DNA from: an uncultured Flavobacteriales bacterium
GTDB lineage: Bacteria; Bacteroidota; Bacteroidia; Flavobacteriales_D; Parvicellaceae
Assembly (NCBI GenBank): GCA_937924345.1
Contig: CALDTD010000078.1
Span: forward strand, 1 to 5,306
Reading direction: 5' to 3'
Length of the DNA stretch: 5,306 bases
Part shown: in pieces, positions 1 to 5,306 of the stretch
Layout: each line of letters opens with the position of its first letter
Position numbering within the stretch: position 1 is the first letter of the stretch
Translations under genes and position numbers: made by a program
The notes under the pieces: generated by a model
The model's input: the letters and a program-made list of their open reading frames with translations, nothing else
Databases searched by the model: none
Told to the model about the DNA's origin: nothing

Positions 1-533
1 TTGGTTTTGCTACAGAGAAAATTATTAATAAACAAGATCATAGCAATTGGGATGTGATAGTTGTTTATAAAACTGCATATGTTACAGATAATGAATTTAA
101 AGCCCTACAAAGTTATCTTGATGAAGGTGGAGTAGTTGTTATAGATACCAAAGAAAGTCTGACTAAAAATGAATATGGACAAAAACGTTCGGCAAAACTA
201 TTAGCAAGTAAGGGAACCTTAATATATGCTAAAGATACAGATCTGCTTAAATTCAAAGAATTGGTTATTTCTCAAATTAAAGAAGAGAAGAAAATTAGTT
301 TAATAGAAACAAACAAAACTAAATGGAAGGGTTGTGTGTGGAAAGTTGTAAAGAACCCTAAAGGAGAAGGGGATGTAATGACAATAGTCAATTTAGGGAA
401 AAATACAGCTAACTTAAAACTAGTTTCAAAAGAAGGTAATGCAACAGAAGTTATTAATATGTTAAACAACGTGCCAATAGAAAAAGAGTTTACTCTAAAA
501 TCTAAAGGGGTTTTGCTTCTTCGTATAAAATAA
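1..533 (+). CDS. C-terminal part of a probable GH42-like glycoside hydrolase (5' end outside window)
   Basis: The reading frame is open from the left edge (first full codon at base 3) to a TAA at 531-533, giving 176 visible residues. The GTG at 54 falls inside the continuous frame and has no ribosome binding site, so it is probably not the start; the true start lies upstream of the window. Visible residues 16-50 (WDVIVVYK...YLDEGGVVVI) alternate a hydrophobic strand, a helix and a second strand ending in a 'GG-VVVI' turn. This is the pattern of the Rossmann/GATase-like trimerisation domain that follows the barrel in GH42 beta-galactosidases. The last 70 residues (from about GCVWKVVKNPKGEGD) look like a small beta-sandwich ending in LLLRIK, as at the end of many glycosidases. 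No catalytic residue is in view, so family and substrate are inferred; another large enzyme with a GATase-like domain is possible. No type IX secretion tail is seen. A strong terminator follows 37 bp after the stop. Confidence 0.6.
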   Translation, partial: GFATEKIINKQDHSNWDVIVVYKTAYVTDNEFKALQSYLDEGGVVVIDTKESLTKNEYGQKRSAKLLASKGTLIYAKDTDLLKFKELVISQIKEEKKISLIETNKTKWKGCVWKVVKNPKGEGDVMTIVNLGKNTANLKLVSKEGNATEVINMLNNVPIEKEFTLKSKGVLLLRIK

Positions 534-569
534 TTTTAATTTAAGAATAAATATCATGACATAAGTTTT

Positions 570-603
570 AAAAGCCTTACTAATTTTAGTAAGGCTTTTG
601 TTG
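570..603 (+). terminator. Intrinsic terminator of the left-edge gene
   Basis: A perfect 13-bp stem is formed by AAAAGCCTTACTA (570-582) and TAGTAAGGCTTTT (587-599) with a 4-base loop, ending in a T run that continues as GTTGTT. It lies 37 bp after the stop at 533 and is well placed to end the plus-strand transcript. The A-run on the other side makes it partly symmetrical, but the opposing gene has its own terminator nearer to it. Confidence 0.88.
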
Positions 604-977
604 TTATAACAGAGATGTGTTATTAAGAAAAGACGTGAGTTCTGTATAAATCATTATGAAAATCAAGTGTTTGTTAAGTCGAGACTGCACATTATTATTA
701 GTAAAAACTACTTCTCGATTGAGTCCGAAGTAACATTTATTAGTGGTGTTGCTTTTAAGTGTTTTATTTTTAGTTTGTTATTTTTTTATAAAGTCAAACT
801 CACGTTAAAAGTTGTAGAGTATTTTAAATTGTTACTATTACATAAATAATGAGTTAATTCACAGGAAATTTTTTACATTTCTCACCGTTATGAATAGTGT
901 TCTAAATCACTGTAAAGAATTATGTAGGTGCTTTGTAATTAAAACCTTATCTCCTAATTTTTATTTTTTTTGTCCAT
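604..977. other. Gene-free spacer between two convergent genes
   Basis: These 374 bases lie between the plus-strand terminator at 570-603 and the minus-strand terminator at 978-1008. The only open frame of any length (667-849, plus, GTG start, 60 codons) has no ribosome binding site and a low-complexity F/L/K/S composition typical of translated AT-rich DNA, so I do not call it a gene. Modest structure is present: a small hairpin at 709-731 (ACTT and AAGT flanking CTC-GATT-GAG) and a loose inverted repeat AGTTTG (772-777) / CAAACT (795-800). No TAnnTTTG promoter was found on the plus strand. Nothing else is recognisable. Confidence 0.6.
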
Positions 978-1008
978 AAAAAAACCACTTGTAAATTAAT
1001 ACAAGTGG
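978..1008 (-). terminator. Intrinsic terminator of the S8 protease gene
   Basis: CCACTTGTA (985-993) and TACAAGTGG (1000-1008) form a perfect 9-bp stem with a 6-base loop. The seven A's at 978-984 read as a T7 tail on the minus strand. The hairpin begins 40 bp after the protease stop codon (1049-1051), so it ends that transcript. Confidence 0.88.
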
Positions 1009-1048
1009 CTTATTACTTAATTATGTCTTCGTTGATAATATGTTCTTA

Positions 1049-2326
1049 TTATCTAACAGCTATAGGATAGTTTTCTCCTCTGTTACGAACCGTACCAGAA
1101 GTTCTTGGAGCACCACCTCTTGCATGCATAATACCTGCAACGTGAGGAGCAGCCATAGAAGTTCCACTTAAAGTAGCGTAACCACCATTTAAATAAGTAC
1201 TTCTTACACTAGAACCAGTAGCAATAACATCAACAGGATTCATGTTATAGTTAGAGAAAGAAGAAAAACCACGGTTACAAGTCATTGATGCAACTGTGAA
1301 AATGTTTGTACCATTAATACATCCTGGATCATAATTTACAGTATTAGCGGCGCTATTTCCAGCAGCAATCGATACAAATGAACCTCCATTAGATAAAGCT
1401 AAGATAGCACTTCTATAAGATGTTCTTGTAGCACAACCAGAACCAAAAAAACCACCTAAACTTAAATTTACTACATCTCCAGGTAAGTCAAATCTACCAA
1501 CGTGGTTAATACCAGCTAATATAGTAGAAGTAGAACTAGAAGGCCCACAACCGAATACTCTAACAGGAACTACAGGAGCACCAGCAGATACACCAACAAC
1601 ACCAATGTTATTGTTAATTGCAGCAGCTGTTCCAGCAACGTGAGTACCATGACCATTACAGTCATTAGCATTACTAAATCCTGGGAAGAAATTTCTTGCA
1701 TAAGTTGTATTAGTAACTACATTTAAATCTGGGTGATCTAAATCAATACCACTATCAACAATCCAAATCCATTCGCTTTTACCAGCTCCGTTAGCAAAAC
1801 CTCCTGCTCTAGAAATACCACAAGGAGTTTGCTGAGCCATTCTTTGAGCGATTTGGTTTGATTCAACGTTGTTAATTTGGAAATCCTCTAATTTCACTAC
1901 TCTATCGTGCTCTATAAAATCGATATTAGGATCTTTAGCTAATTGCTTATATTCTAATTCGTTTAATTTCATAGCCATTGCAGGAATTTTTGTAGTGTAG
2001 TAATCCGTCACATTAGCTTTGTCTATTCCATTATCATCTAAAATAGAATTCATCTTAGAAATAGATCTTTCAGAAATGTTATCAACAGATTTAGCTTTTA
2101 AACCTCTGTCTGTAAAAGCTGTCCTTGATAATATTTTAAAAGCAGGAGCTACTGAGGTTTCTTTAAAAACAACTATGTATTTACCAGGGATCACATTTCC
2201 TTGGTTACCAGTAGCTTCAATTGTTGGTTGTAAATTGTTGTCAGCTGCTTCGTCGTTCTGACATGAAGTGATTAAAAGTGCAGATACCATCAATGCACCT
2301 AATGAAAATTTTTTGAAATTTTTCAT
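1049..2326 (-). CDS. S8 family (subtilisin/proteinase K-like) serine protease, lipoprotein with I9 propeptide
   Basis: A complete 425-residue secreted endopeptidase. Residues 1-22 are a lipoprotein signal (MKNFKKF, a hydrophobic core, then lipobox LITS-C22). C22 is followed by QNDEAAD, resembling the acidic export signal that sends Bacteroidota lipoproteins to the cell surface. Residues about 48-147 (GKYIVVFKE... to FIEHDRVVKLED) form an I9-type propeptide, the intramolecular chaperone/inhibitor of subtilases. The catalytic domain runs from about 165 to 425 with the full triad: D191 in IVDSGID, H226 in NGHGTHVAGT, S390 in SGTSMAAPHVAG; N324 in AAGNSA is the oxyanion-hole Asn. Six further cysteines (169, 223, 260, 298, 336, 350) could form disulfides, fitting an extracytoplasmic enzyme. 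The protein ends soon after the catalytic domain, with no P-domain and no type IX sorting domain. The ATG at 2324-2326 is the only start giving a proper signal peptide; no Shine-Dalgarno precedes it, which is usual in this phylum. The gene stands alone between its own promoter and terminator. Substrate is unknown. Confidence 0.96.
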   Translation of the reverse strand: MKNFKKFSLGALMVSALLITSCQNDEAADNNLQPTIEATGNQGNVIPGKYIVVFKETSVAPAFKILSRTAFTDRGLKAKSVDNISERSISKMNSILDDNGIDKANVTDYYTTKIPAMAMKLNELEYKQLAKDPNIDFIEHDRVVKLEDFQINNVESNQIAQRMAQQTPCGISRAGGFANGAGKSEWIWIVDSGIDLDHPDLNVVTNTTYARNFFPGFSNANDCNGHGTHVAGTAAAINNNIGVVGVSAGAPVVPVRVFGCGPSSSTSTILAGINHVGRFDLPGDVVNLSLGGFFGSGCATRTSYRSAILALSNGGSFVSIAAGNSAANTVNYDPGCINGTNIFTVASMTCNRGFSSFSNYNMNPVDVIATGSSVRSTYLNGGYATLSGTSMAAPHVAGIMHARGGAPRTSGTVRNRGENYPIAVR

Positions 2327-2361
2327 GATTTGAAGGGTTAATTAAATTTTTTTTGACGGAT

Positions 2362-2396
2362 CAAATTTAGAGATTATGTGAAGAAAAAAAAATCAA
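2362..2396 (-). promoter_or_regulatory. Probable Bacteroidota-type promoter of the protease gene
   Basis: Read on the minus strand, TAAATTTG (2369 down to 2362) matches the Bacteroidota -7 consensus TAnnTTTG exactly. A TTG (2396-2394) lies 24 bases upstream as a possible -33 element, slightly farther than the commonly reported spacing. The start codon is about 35 bases downstream of the -7 element, giving a short leader. The exact -7 match and its position are seen; the -33 assignment is tentative. Confidence 0.55.
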
Positions 2397-2940
2397 GTAG
2401 AGCTAGTTCAATATTCAAATTCAACTCTAAAGAGTGTGAAAAATAATAATTTATAGCAACTATGTTGCAATAGGTTTTATAGTGTTTTCAAGCTGTTTTT
2501 TAAAATCAAAAAAGCTTTTTTATATTAATTTTACTATGTTAAAATATGTTAAAAAACCACTGCTAAATTAACTATTTTTAACTTAAATTAACAAAAAATT
2601 AACATTTAAGATGTTGTTAAAAACAATGGTTTTCATGTTAAAAAAATAAATTATTTGTTTTTTTTTAGTAAAAAACAAGGATATTAACACTTTTCTTAGT
2701 GTTTTTTTTATGTATAATATATTTTTAAGAACTGTATTTTTTGTGTTAAAATTTTGAATTGAAATAGACTTGTTAAGAAAATTAAGTTATCTATTTTGGT
2801 ATGTGTTTTTTTAATGTAACACTTAGGGTTTAGTGACTATGATTGAAAAAATAAAGCTGTAGTGCATTTATTTGTTAGAGTACTTTCGAATTTAGAAAGA
2901 GTGATTAGATTTAAATGAAGTCTGATTTGGTACTTAGCTT
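2370..2940. other. Long, very AT-rich spacer upstream of the protease gene
   Basis: About 570 bases with no credible coding frame lie between the phosphatase stop and the protease promoter. Contents seen: three closely spaced TTCAA units (2407-2424); near-palindrome ACTCT-AA-AGAGT (2424-2435); GCAAC-TAT-GTTGC (2456-2468); an A/T-rich hairpin with a central AAAAAAGCTTTTTT palindrome (2490-2521); the phased GTTAA/TTAAC cluster (listed separately); a 9-bp hairpin TTGTTTTTT/AAAAAACAA (2655-2678); and AACACT/AGTGTT followed by T's (2686-2709), which looks like a plus-strand terminator although no plus-strand gene precedes it. No convincing terminator for the phosphatase gene was found; a weak GTGTT/AACAC repeat (2803-2822) lacks a T tail. 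Confidence 0.6.
2536..2641. repeat. Cluster of GTTAA/TTAAC motifs, largely spaced one helical turn apart
   Basis: Eight copies of GTTAA or its complement lie in 106 bases. Plus-orientation GTTAA starts at 2538, 2548, 2616 and 2637; TTAAC starts at 2568, 2578, 2588 and 2599. The first two sit in a direct repeat ATGTTAAAA exactly 10 bp apart, and the four central TTAAC copies are 10, 10 and 11 bp apart, so they face the same side of the helix. Three looser copies follow at 2684 (TTAAC), 2745 and 2772 (GTTAA). The cluster lies about 210-310 bp upstream of the protease start. A role in binding a regulator or in DNA bending is inference only; no known repeat family is recognised. Confidence 0.6.
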
Positions 2941-3435
2941 TTATTCTATAGTTAATAATATATCTCTTGCTTTGTTATTACTTATAGTTACAATATACAA
3001 ATTCCCATAAATTATTTCGTCGATGTTTTTGTATTTGTCTTCTTTAATAAATTTATTAACTAGAGAAGGAATGGTGTTGCTATGTCCTACTATAACTATC
3101 TTTTGTCCTTTAGTAGTTTTAATAAATTCTTGAACACTAAAATCATTGGTGTCATATATTTCAGTTTGTATCCCATGTTTTTTAGCAATAGGATTTGCAG
3201 TTTGTATTGTTCTTTTGTATGAGGTTGATATTACTTTGTTGATAGTATAGTGTTGAAGAATGTTAGACCATTCTACAGCTCTCTTTCTCCCTTTAGGAGT
3301 TAAATCTGGGTTTTTAATATGTAACACTTTTTCGGCGTGTCGAATAAAAAAGTATATAGATGTGTCATCTTGTTCTTGAGCATTGCTGTTGAAGCTAAAT
3401 AGGATAAAAATTAAGTAAATAATATTTTTTTTCAT
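2941..3435 (-). CDS. Exported histidine phosphatase (phosphoglycerate mutase-like superfamily, SixA-type size)
   Basis: A 164-residue protein of the histidine phosphatase superfamily, which removes phosphoryl groups through a phosphohistidine intermediate. Residues 1-19 (MKKNIIYLIFILFSFNSNA, then QEQ) are a clear signal peptide with an A-x-A-like cleavage site, so the enzyme should be periplasmic. Catalytic elements: the RHAEK motif with R32 and nucleophile H33; LTPKGR at 45-50; the phosphate-pocket R75 in STSYKRTIQTA; and the second histidine H118 in VIVGHSNT. The length fits the short, cap-less branch typified by SixA, but those enzymes are cytoplasmic, so the substrate here is open. An in-frame ATG at 3450 would add MYFHT before the signal peptide; I prefer the ATG at 3433-3435 because the Lys-Lys-hydrophobic pattern begins there. 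No ribosome binding site or TAnnTTTG promoter is evident upstream, and no clear terminator downstream. Spacers of about 330 and 600 bp isolate it from both neighbours. Confidence 0.9.
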   Translation of the reverse strand: MKKNIIYLIFILFSFNSNAQEQDDTSIYFFIRHAEKVLHIKNPDLTPKGRKRAVEWSNILQHYTINKVISTSYKRTIQTANPIAKKHGIQTEIYDTNDFSVQEFIKTTKGQKIVIVGHSNTIPSLVNKFIKEDKYKNIDEIIYGNLYIVTISNNKARDILLTIE

Positions 3436-3483
3436 AGTATGAAAATACAAGTTTTTTGAGAATAATTAGTTTATAACATAAGA

Positions 3484-3503
3484 AAGCCTCAAAAAAGAGG
3501 CTT
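3484..3503 (-). terminator. Hairpin upstream of the phosphatase gene, possible weak terminator
   Basis: AAGCCTC (3484-3490) and GAGGCTT (3497-3503) form a perfect 7-bp, GC-containing stem with an A6 loop. On the minus strand it is followed by TCTTATG, a poor T tail, and on the plus strand by ATAAATG, so termination would be weak in either direction. It lies 49 bp upstream of the phosphatase start, where it could insulate that gene from read-through or belong to a leader transcript. Confidence 0.5.
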
Positions 3504-3644
3504 ATAAATGCGTTTATGTTGGAAGGGAACGCAGGGGAGGAATTCAGTCTGTAATTTAGGTAAACTTAATTGGTAAAACATGAGGAAAAACACTGTAAAT
3601 AAGTTTTAGTGTTTAAAAGTGTGTTGTTTTTGATCGCTTTTACT
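3504..3644. other. Non-coding spacer with a G-rich block and an inverted repeat
   Basis: Between hairpins 3484-3503 and 3651-3672 lies a segment whose first part (3521-3540, GGAAGGGAACGCAGGGGAGG) is far richer in G than any other intergenic DNA here. GCGTT (3510-3514) and AACGC (3528-3532) can pair around it. Further on, AAACACT (3588-3594) and AGTGTTT (3608-3614) form a 7-bp inverted repeat that on the minus strand runs into TTTTCC, a weak terminator-like signal. A 22-codon plus-strand frame begins at ATG 3508, but nothing supports its translation. A small RNA is possible; no known RNA family is recognised. Confidence 0.4.
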
Positions 3645-3672
3645 AAAAAACCCACTCATAAAAATGAGTGGG
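3645..3672 (-). terminator. Intrinsic terminator downstream of the GH3 gene
   Basis: CCCACTCAT (3651-3659) and ATGAGTGGG (3664-3672) form a perfect 9-bp stem with an AAAA loop. The six A's at 3645-3650 read as a T6 tail on the minus strand. It lies about 95 bp after the glucosidase stop codon, behind another hairpin at 3692-3722, and is the strongest terminator of the pair. Confidence 0.88.
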
Positions 3673-3691
3673 AAAATTGCTATGAAAAAGA

Positions 3692-3722
3692 AAAGTACAG
3701 AACGTCTTCCGTACTGTACTTT
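3692..3722 (-). terminator. First of two tandem hairpins after the GH3 gene
   Basis: AAAGTACAG (3692-3700) and CTGTACTTT (3714-3722) pair over 9 bp. Above a single A/A mismatch, ACG (3702-3704) and CGT (3710-3712) add 3 bp around a 5-base loop. On the minus strand the stem runs into TTCTTTTTC, an imperfect T-rich tail. It begins 45 bp after the glucosidase stop and probably acts with the terminator at 3645-3672; it could also protect the mRNA 3' end. Confidence 0.65.
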
Positions 3723-3767
3723 AACTTAAGCATAAACTATGCCAAAAACAAATTAATTTAAATTTAC

Positions 3768-5306
3768 TTATTCTATGAGTTCGAATTGATCTTCAAGTTT
3801 AGTGATTGAACTACCACCAACAAATACATTAAACTTCCCTGATTCTATCATGTAATTCCCTTGATTATCAAAGAACCCAAGTTCTTTTTTGGTTAATTCA
3901 AAAGTAATTGTTGTACTTTCTCCTTTTTTTAATTCAACTAATTCAAACCCTTTAAGTTCTCGTACAGGTCTTGTAATACTTCCCACAAGATCTCTAATAT
4001 AAAGTTGAACTACTTCCTTTCCATTATAATTTCCAGTGTTTTTTAAATCTACTGTAATCTTAATTGTATCGTCTTTTTTGAATTTATTACCATGTATTTT
4101 TAGGTTACTATATTCAAATGTAGTATAGCTTAAGCCATGGCCAAAAGGGTAGAGTGGTGTGTTTTCTGAATCGATGTAGTGAGACCAAAATACATGTTCC
4201 TCTTTGTTAGGTCTACCTGTATTTTTGTAATTATAATAAATAGGTACTTGTCCAACATTTCTTGGAAAAGTCATTGGTAGTTTTCCGCTTGGATTGTAAT
4301 CACCGTATAGTACACTTGCGATAGCGTTACCAGATTGACTTCCTAGTTGCCATGCTTCAACTATAGAAGGAATGTTGTCGTCTGCCCATTCAATAGTTAA
4401 TGGTCTTCCGTTATTTAATACTAAAACAATGTTAGGGTTTACCTTGTAAACTTGTTCAAGTAATTCTTGTTGTAAGCCAGGTAAGTCTAATTCAGTTCTA
4501 CTTCTACCTTCACCACTTTGAAAACCATGTTCACCTAATACCATTACAACTACATCTGCATTTTTAGCTGTAGCAACAGCTTTTTTAATTTTAGATGTAT
4601 CTGTATTGTTAATATGTACTTGTTGCGTAAAAGCTGTACTTCCTTCTATTAAATCTAAACCTTTTTCAAAAATAAGTGTGTTACCTTTGTATTGCTGCAT
4701 TCCTTCTAAAATAGAAATGGCTGTGTTATCATCAGAGCCAAGTCTCCAGCTACCTAAAGGACTGTTTTTTTCATCTGCTAAAGGGCCGATAAGTGCAATT
4801 GTTTGTCCCTCTTTTTTTAGAGGAAGAAGGTTTTTATCGTTTTTAAGTAGTACGATAGATTTTTTGGCTACATCTAAAACAGCGTCATGATGAGAGGTGT
4901 TACCAATATTTTGTTTTTCGTTTTCTTCATCGCAATACCTGTAAGGATCATCAAATAAACCTAATTCAAATTTAACAGTTAAGATTCTGCTAACTGCGTC
5001 GTTTAGAATTTCTTCTTTAATAATTCCATCATTAACTAACTTGGCTAGTTCTTTTACATAAACATAGCCTTCCATATCCATATCAGATCCAGCAGTTGCA
5101 GCTAATTTAGCGGCTTCTCTTTTATCTTCAGCATGTCCCCAACTAATAATTTCATTGATGGAAGCCCAATCGGATATAACAAATCCGTTAAAGTTCCATT
5201 TTTCTTTCAGAATATCTCGTTGTAAATATTTACTTGCAGTAACAGGAACTCCATTTAGTTCATTGAAGGAATTCATTATAGTTCTTACATTACCATCAAC
5301 AGCAGC
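3768..5306 (-). CDS. bglX: GH3 beta-glucosidase, BglX-like (N-terminal part outside window)
   Basis: Hydrolyses beta-glucosidic bonds at non-reducing ends of oligosaccharides, normally in the periplasm. The frame is open to the right edge; 512 residues are visible, about two thirds of a usual 750-residue BglX. The ATG at 5274-5276 is internal: the codons before it (AAVDGNVRTI) continue the conserved barrel strand leading into MNSFNELNGVP. Numbering from that Met, the end of the TIM barrel carries the nucleophile D36 in GFVISDW. The second alpha/beta domain (about 135-330) has the likely acid/base E256 in QSGEGRSRTELDLPG, together with VLVLNNGRPL and GDYNPSGKLPMTFPRNVGQ. YPFGHGLSYTTF links to a C-terminal fibronectin III-like domain (about 400-490: VDLKNTG, VVQLYIRD, RPVRELKGF, GKFNVFVGG). 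Several of these blocks match E. coli BglX as I recall it. The signal peptide and promoter are not in view. No frameshift or lost residue is seen. Two tandem hairpins follow the stop. Exact substrate linkage cannot be told. Confidence 0.94.
   Translation of the reverse strand, partial: AAVDGNVRTIMNSFNELNGVPVTASKYLQRDILKEKWNFNGFVISDWASINEIISWGHAEDKREAAKLAATAGSDMDMEGYVYVKELAKLVNDGIIKEEILNDAVSRILTVKFELGLFDDPYRYCDEENEKQNIGNTSHHDAVLDVAKKSIVLLKNDKNLLPLKKEGQTIALIGPLADEKNSPLGSWRLGSDDNTAISILEGMQQYKGNTLIFEKGLDLIEGSTAFTQQVHINNTDTSKIKKAVATAKNADVVVMVLGEHGFQSGEGRSRTELDLPGLQQELLEQVYKVNPNIVLVLNNGRPLTIEWADDNIPSIVEAWQLGSQSGNAIASVLYGDYNPSGKLPMTFPRNVGQVPIYYNYKNTGRPNKEEHVFWSHYIDSENTPLYPFGHGLSYTTFEYSNLKIHGNKFKKDDTIKITVDLKNTGNYNGKEVVQLYIRDLVGSITRPVRELKGFELVELKKGESTTITFELTKKELGFFDNQGNYMIESGKFNVFVGGSSITKLEDQFELIE

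Noticed and set aside
54..56. GTG at 54 as the true start of the left-edge gene
   Set aside because: The frame stays open to the window edge and the residues before it (through HSNWD) lead smoothly into the first beta-strand, so the start is upstream.
272..469. 65-codon minus-strand frame inside the left-edge gene
   Set aside because: It is antisense to a well-formed coding frame and its composition is that of a mirrored Lys/Glu-rich gene.
667..849. 60-codon plus-strand frame in the 604-977 spacer
   Set aside because: GTG start, no ribosome binding site, low-complexity F/L/K/S composition expected from AT-rich non-coding DNA, and no recognisable motif.
2019..2261. 80-codon plus-strand frame
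   Set aside because: It lies wholly antisense to the I9 propeptide and signal region of the protease, which are clearly real.
2536..2641. Phased repeats as a CRISPR array or replication-origin iterons
   Set aside because: The units are 5-9 bp with no constant long repeat or unique spacers, there are no cas or replication genes, and no DnaA-box-like sequence was noticed.
1049..3435. Protease and phosphatase as one operon
   Set aside because: They are separated by about 615 bp of non-coding DNA, and the protease has its own promoter-like element at 2362-2396.
3448..3450. ATG at 3450 as the phosphatase start
   Set aside because: It would put MYFHT ahead of a textbook signal peptide starting MKKN; the downstream ATG at 3433-3435 fits better.
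3508..3576. 22-codon plus-strand frame (starts MRLCWKGTQG) in the GH3-phosphatase spacer
   Set aside because: Too short to judge, no ribosome binding site before the ATG and no family resemblance; the G-rich composition is better considered as possible RNA structure.
4606..4890. 94-codon plus-strand frame
   Set aside because: It lies antisense to the second catalytic domain of the GH3 enzyme; no independent support.

Overview
The window looks like chromosomal DNA from a member of the Bacteroidota, most likely a marine-type Flavobacteriaceae. Supporting signs are the strong AT bias (60-base samples of intergenic DNA around 2521-2640 contain only 9-11 G+C, against 25 of 60 inside the protease gene at 1501-1560), the lack of Shine-Dalgarno sequences before the starts, one exact copy of the Bacteroidota -7 promoter element (TAnnTTTG), a lipoprotein signal followed by an acidic stretch, and the character of the encoded proteins. 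No species can be named from this sequence alone.

Layout, left to right. Bases 1-533 (+) hold the C-terminal part of a large protein that resembles the tail of a GH42-type glycoside hydrolase, followed by a strong intrinsic terminator (570-603). A gene-free stretch (604-977) separates it from a convergent gene. That gene, 1049-2326 (-), encodes a complete S8 (subtilisin/proteinase K-like) serine protease made as a lipoprotein with an I9-type propeptide; it has its own terminator (978-1008) and a recognisable promoter (near 2362-2396). Upstream of it is about 600 bp of very AT-rich DNA containing a helically spaced cluster of GTTAA/TTAAC motifs. Next, 2941-3435 (-), is a small exported histidine phosphatase. 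A 330-bp spacer then carries four hairpins, at least two of them good terminators for the next gene. From 3768 to the right edge (-) runs most of a BglX-type GH3 beta-glucosidase, whose N-terminal third lies outside the window.

The genes do not look like one operon: each minus-strand gene is separated from the next by long spacers, with clear terminators after the protease and the glucosidase. The common theme is exported degradative enzymes: a glucosidase and a probable glycosidase for oligosaccharides, a surface protease for proteins, and a periplasmic phosphatase of unknown substrate. This would suit a polymer-degrading heterotroph. No mobile element, CRISPR array, tRNA or rRNA was seen. 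The most unusual items are the phased TTAAC cluster and the fact that the protease's lipid anchor sits on its removable propeptide.
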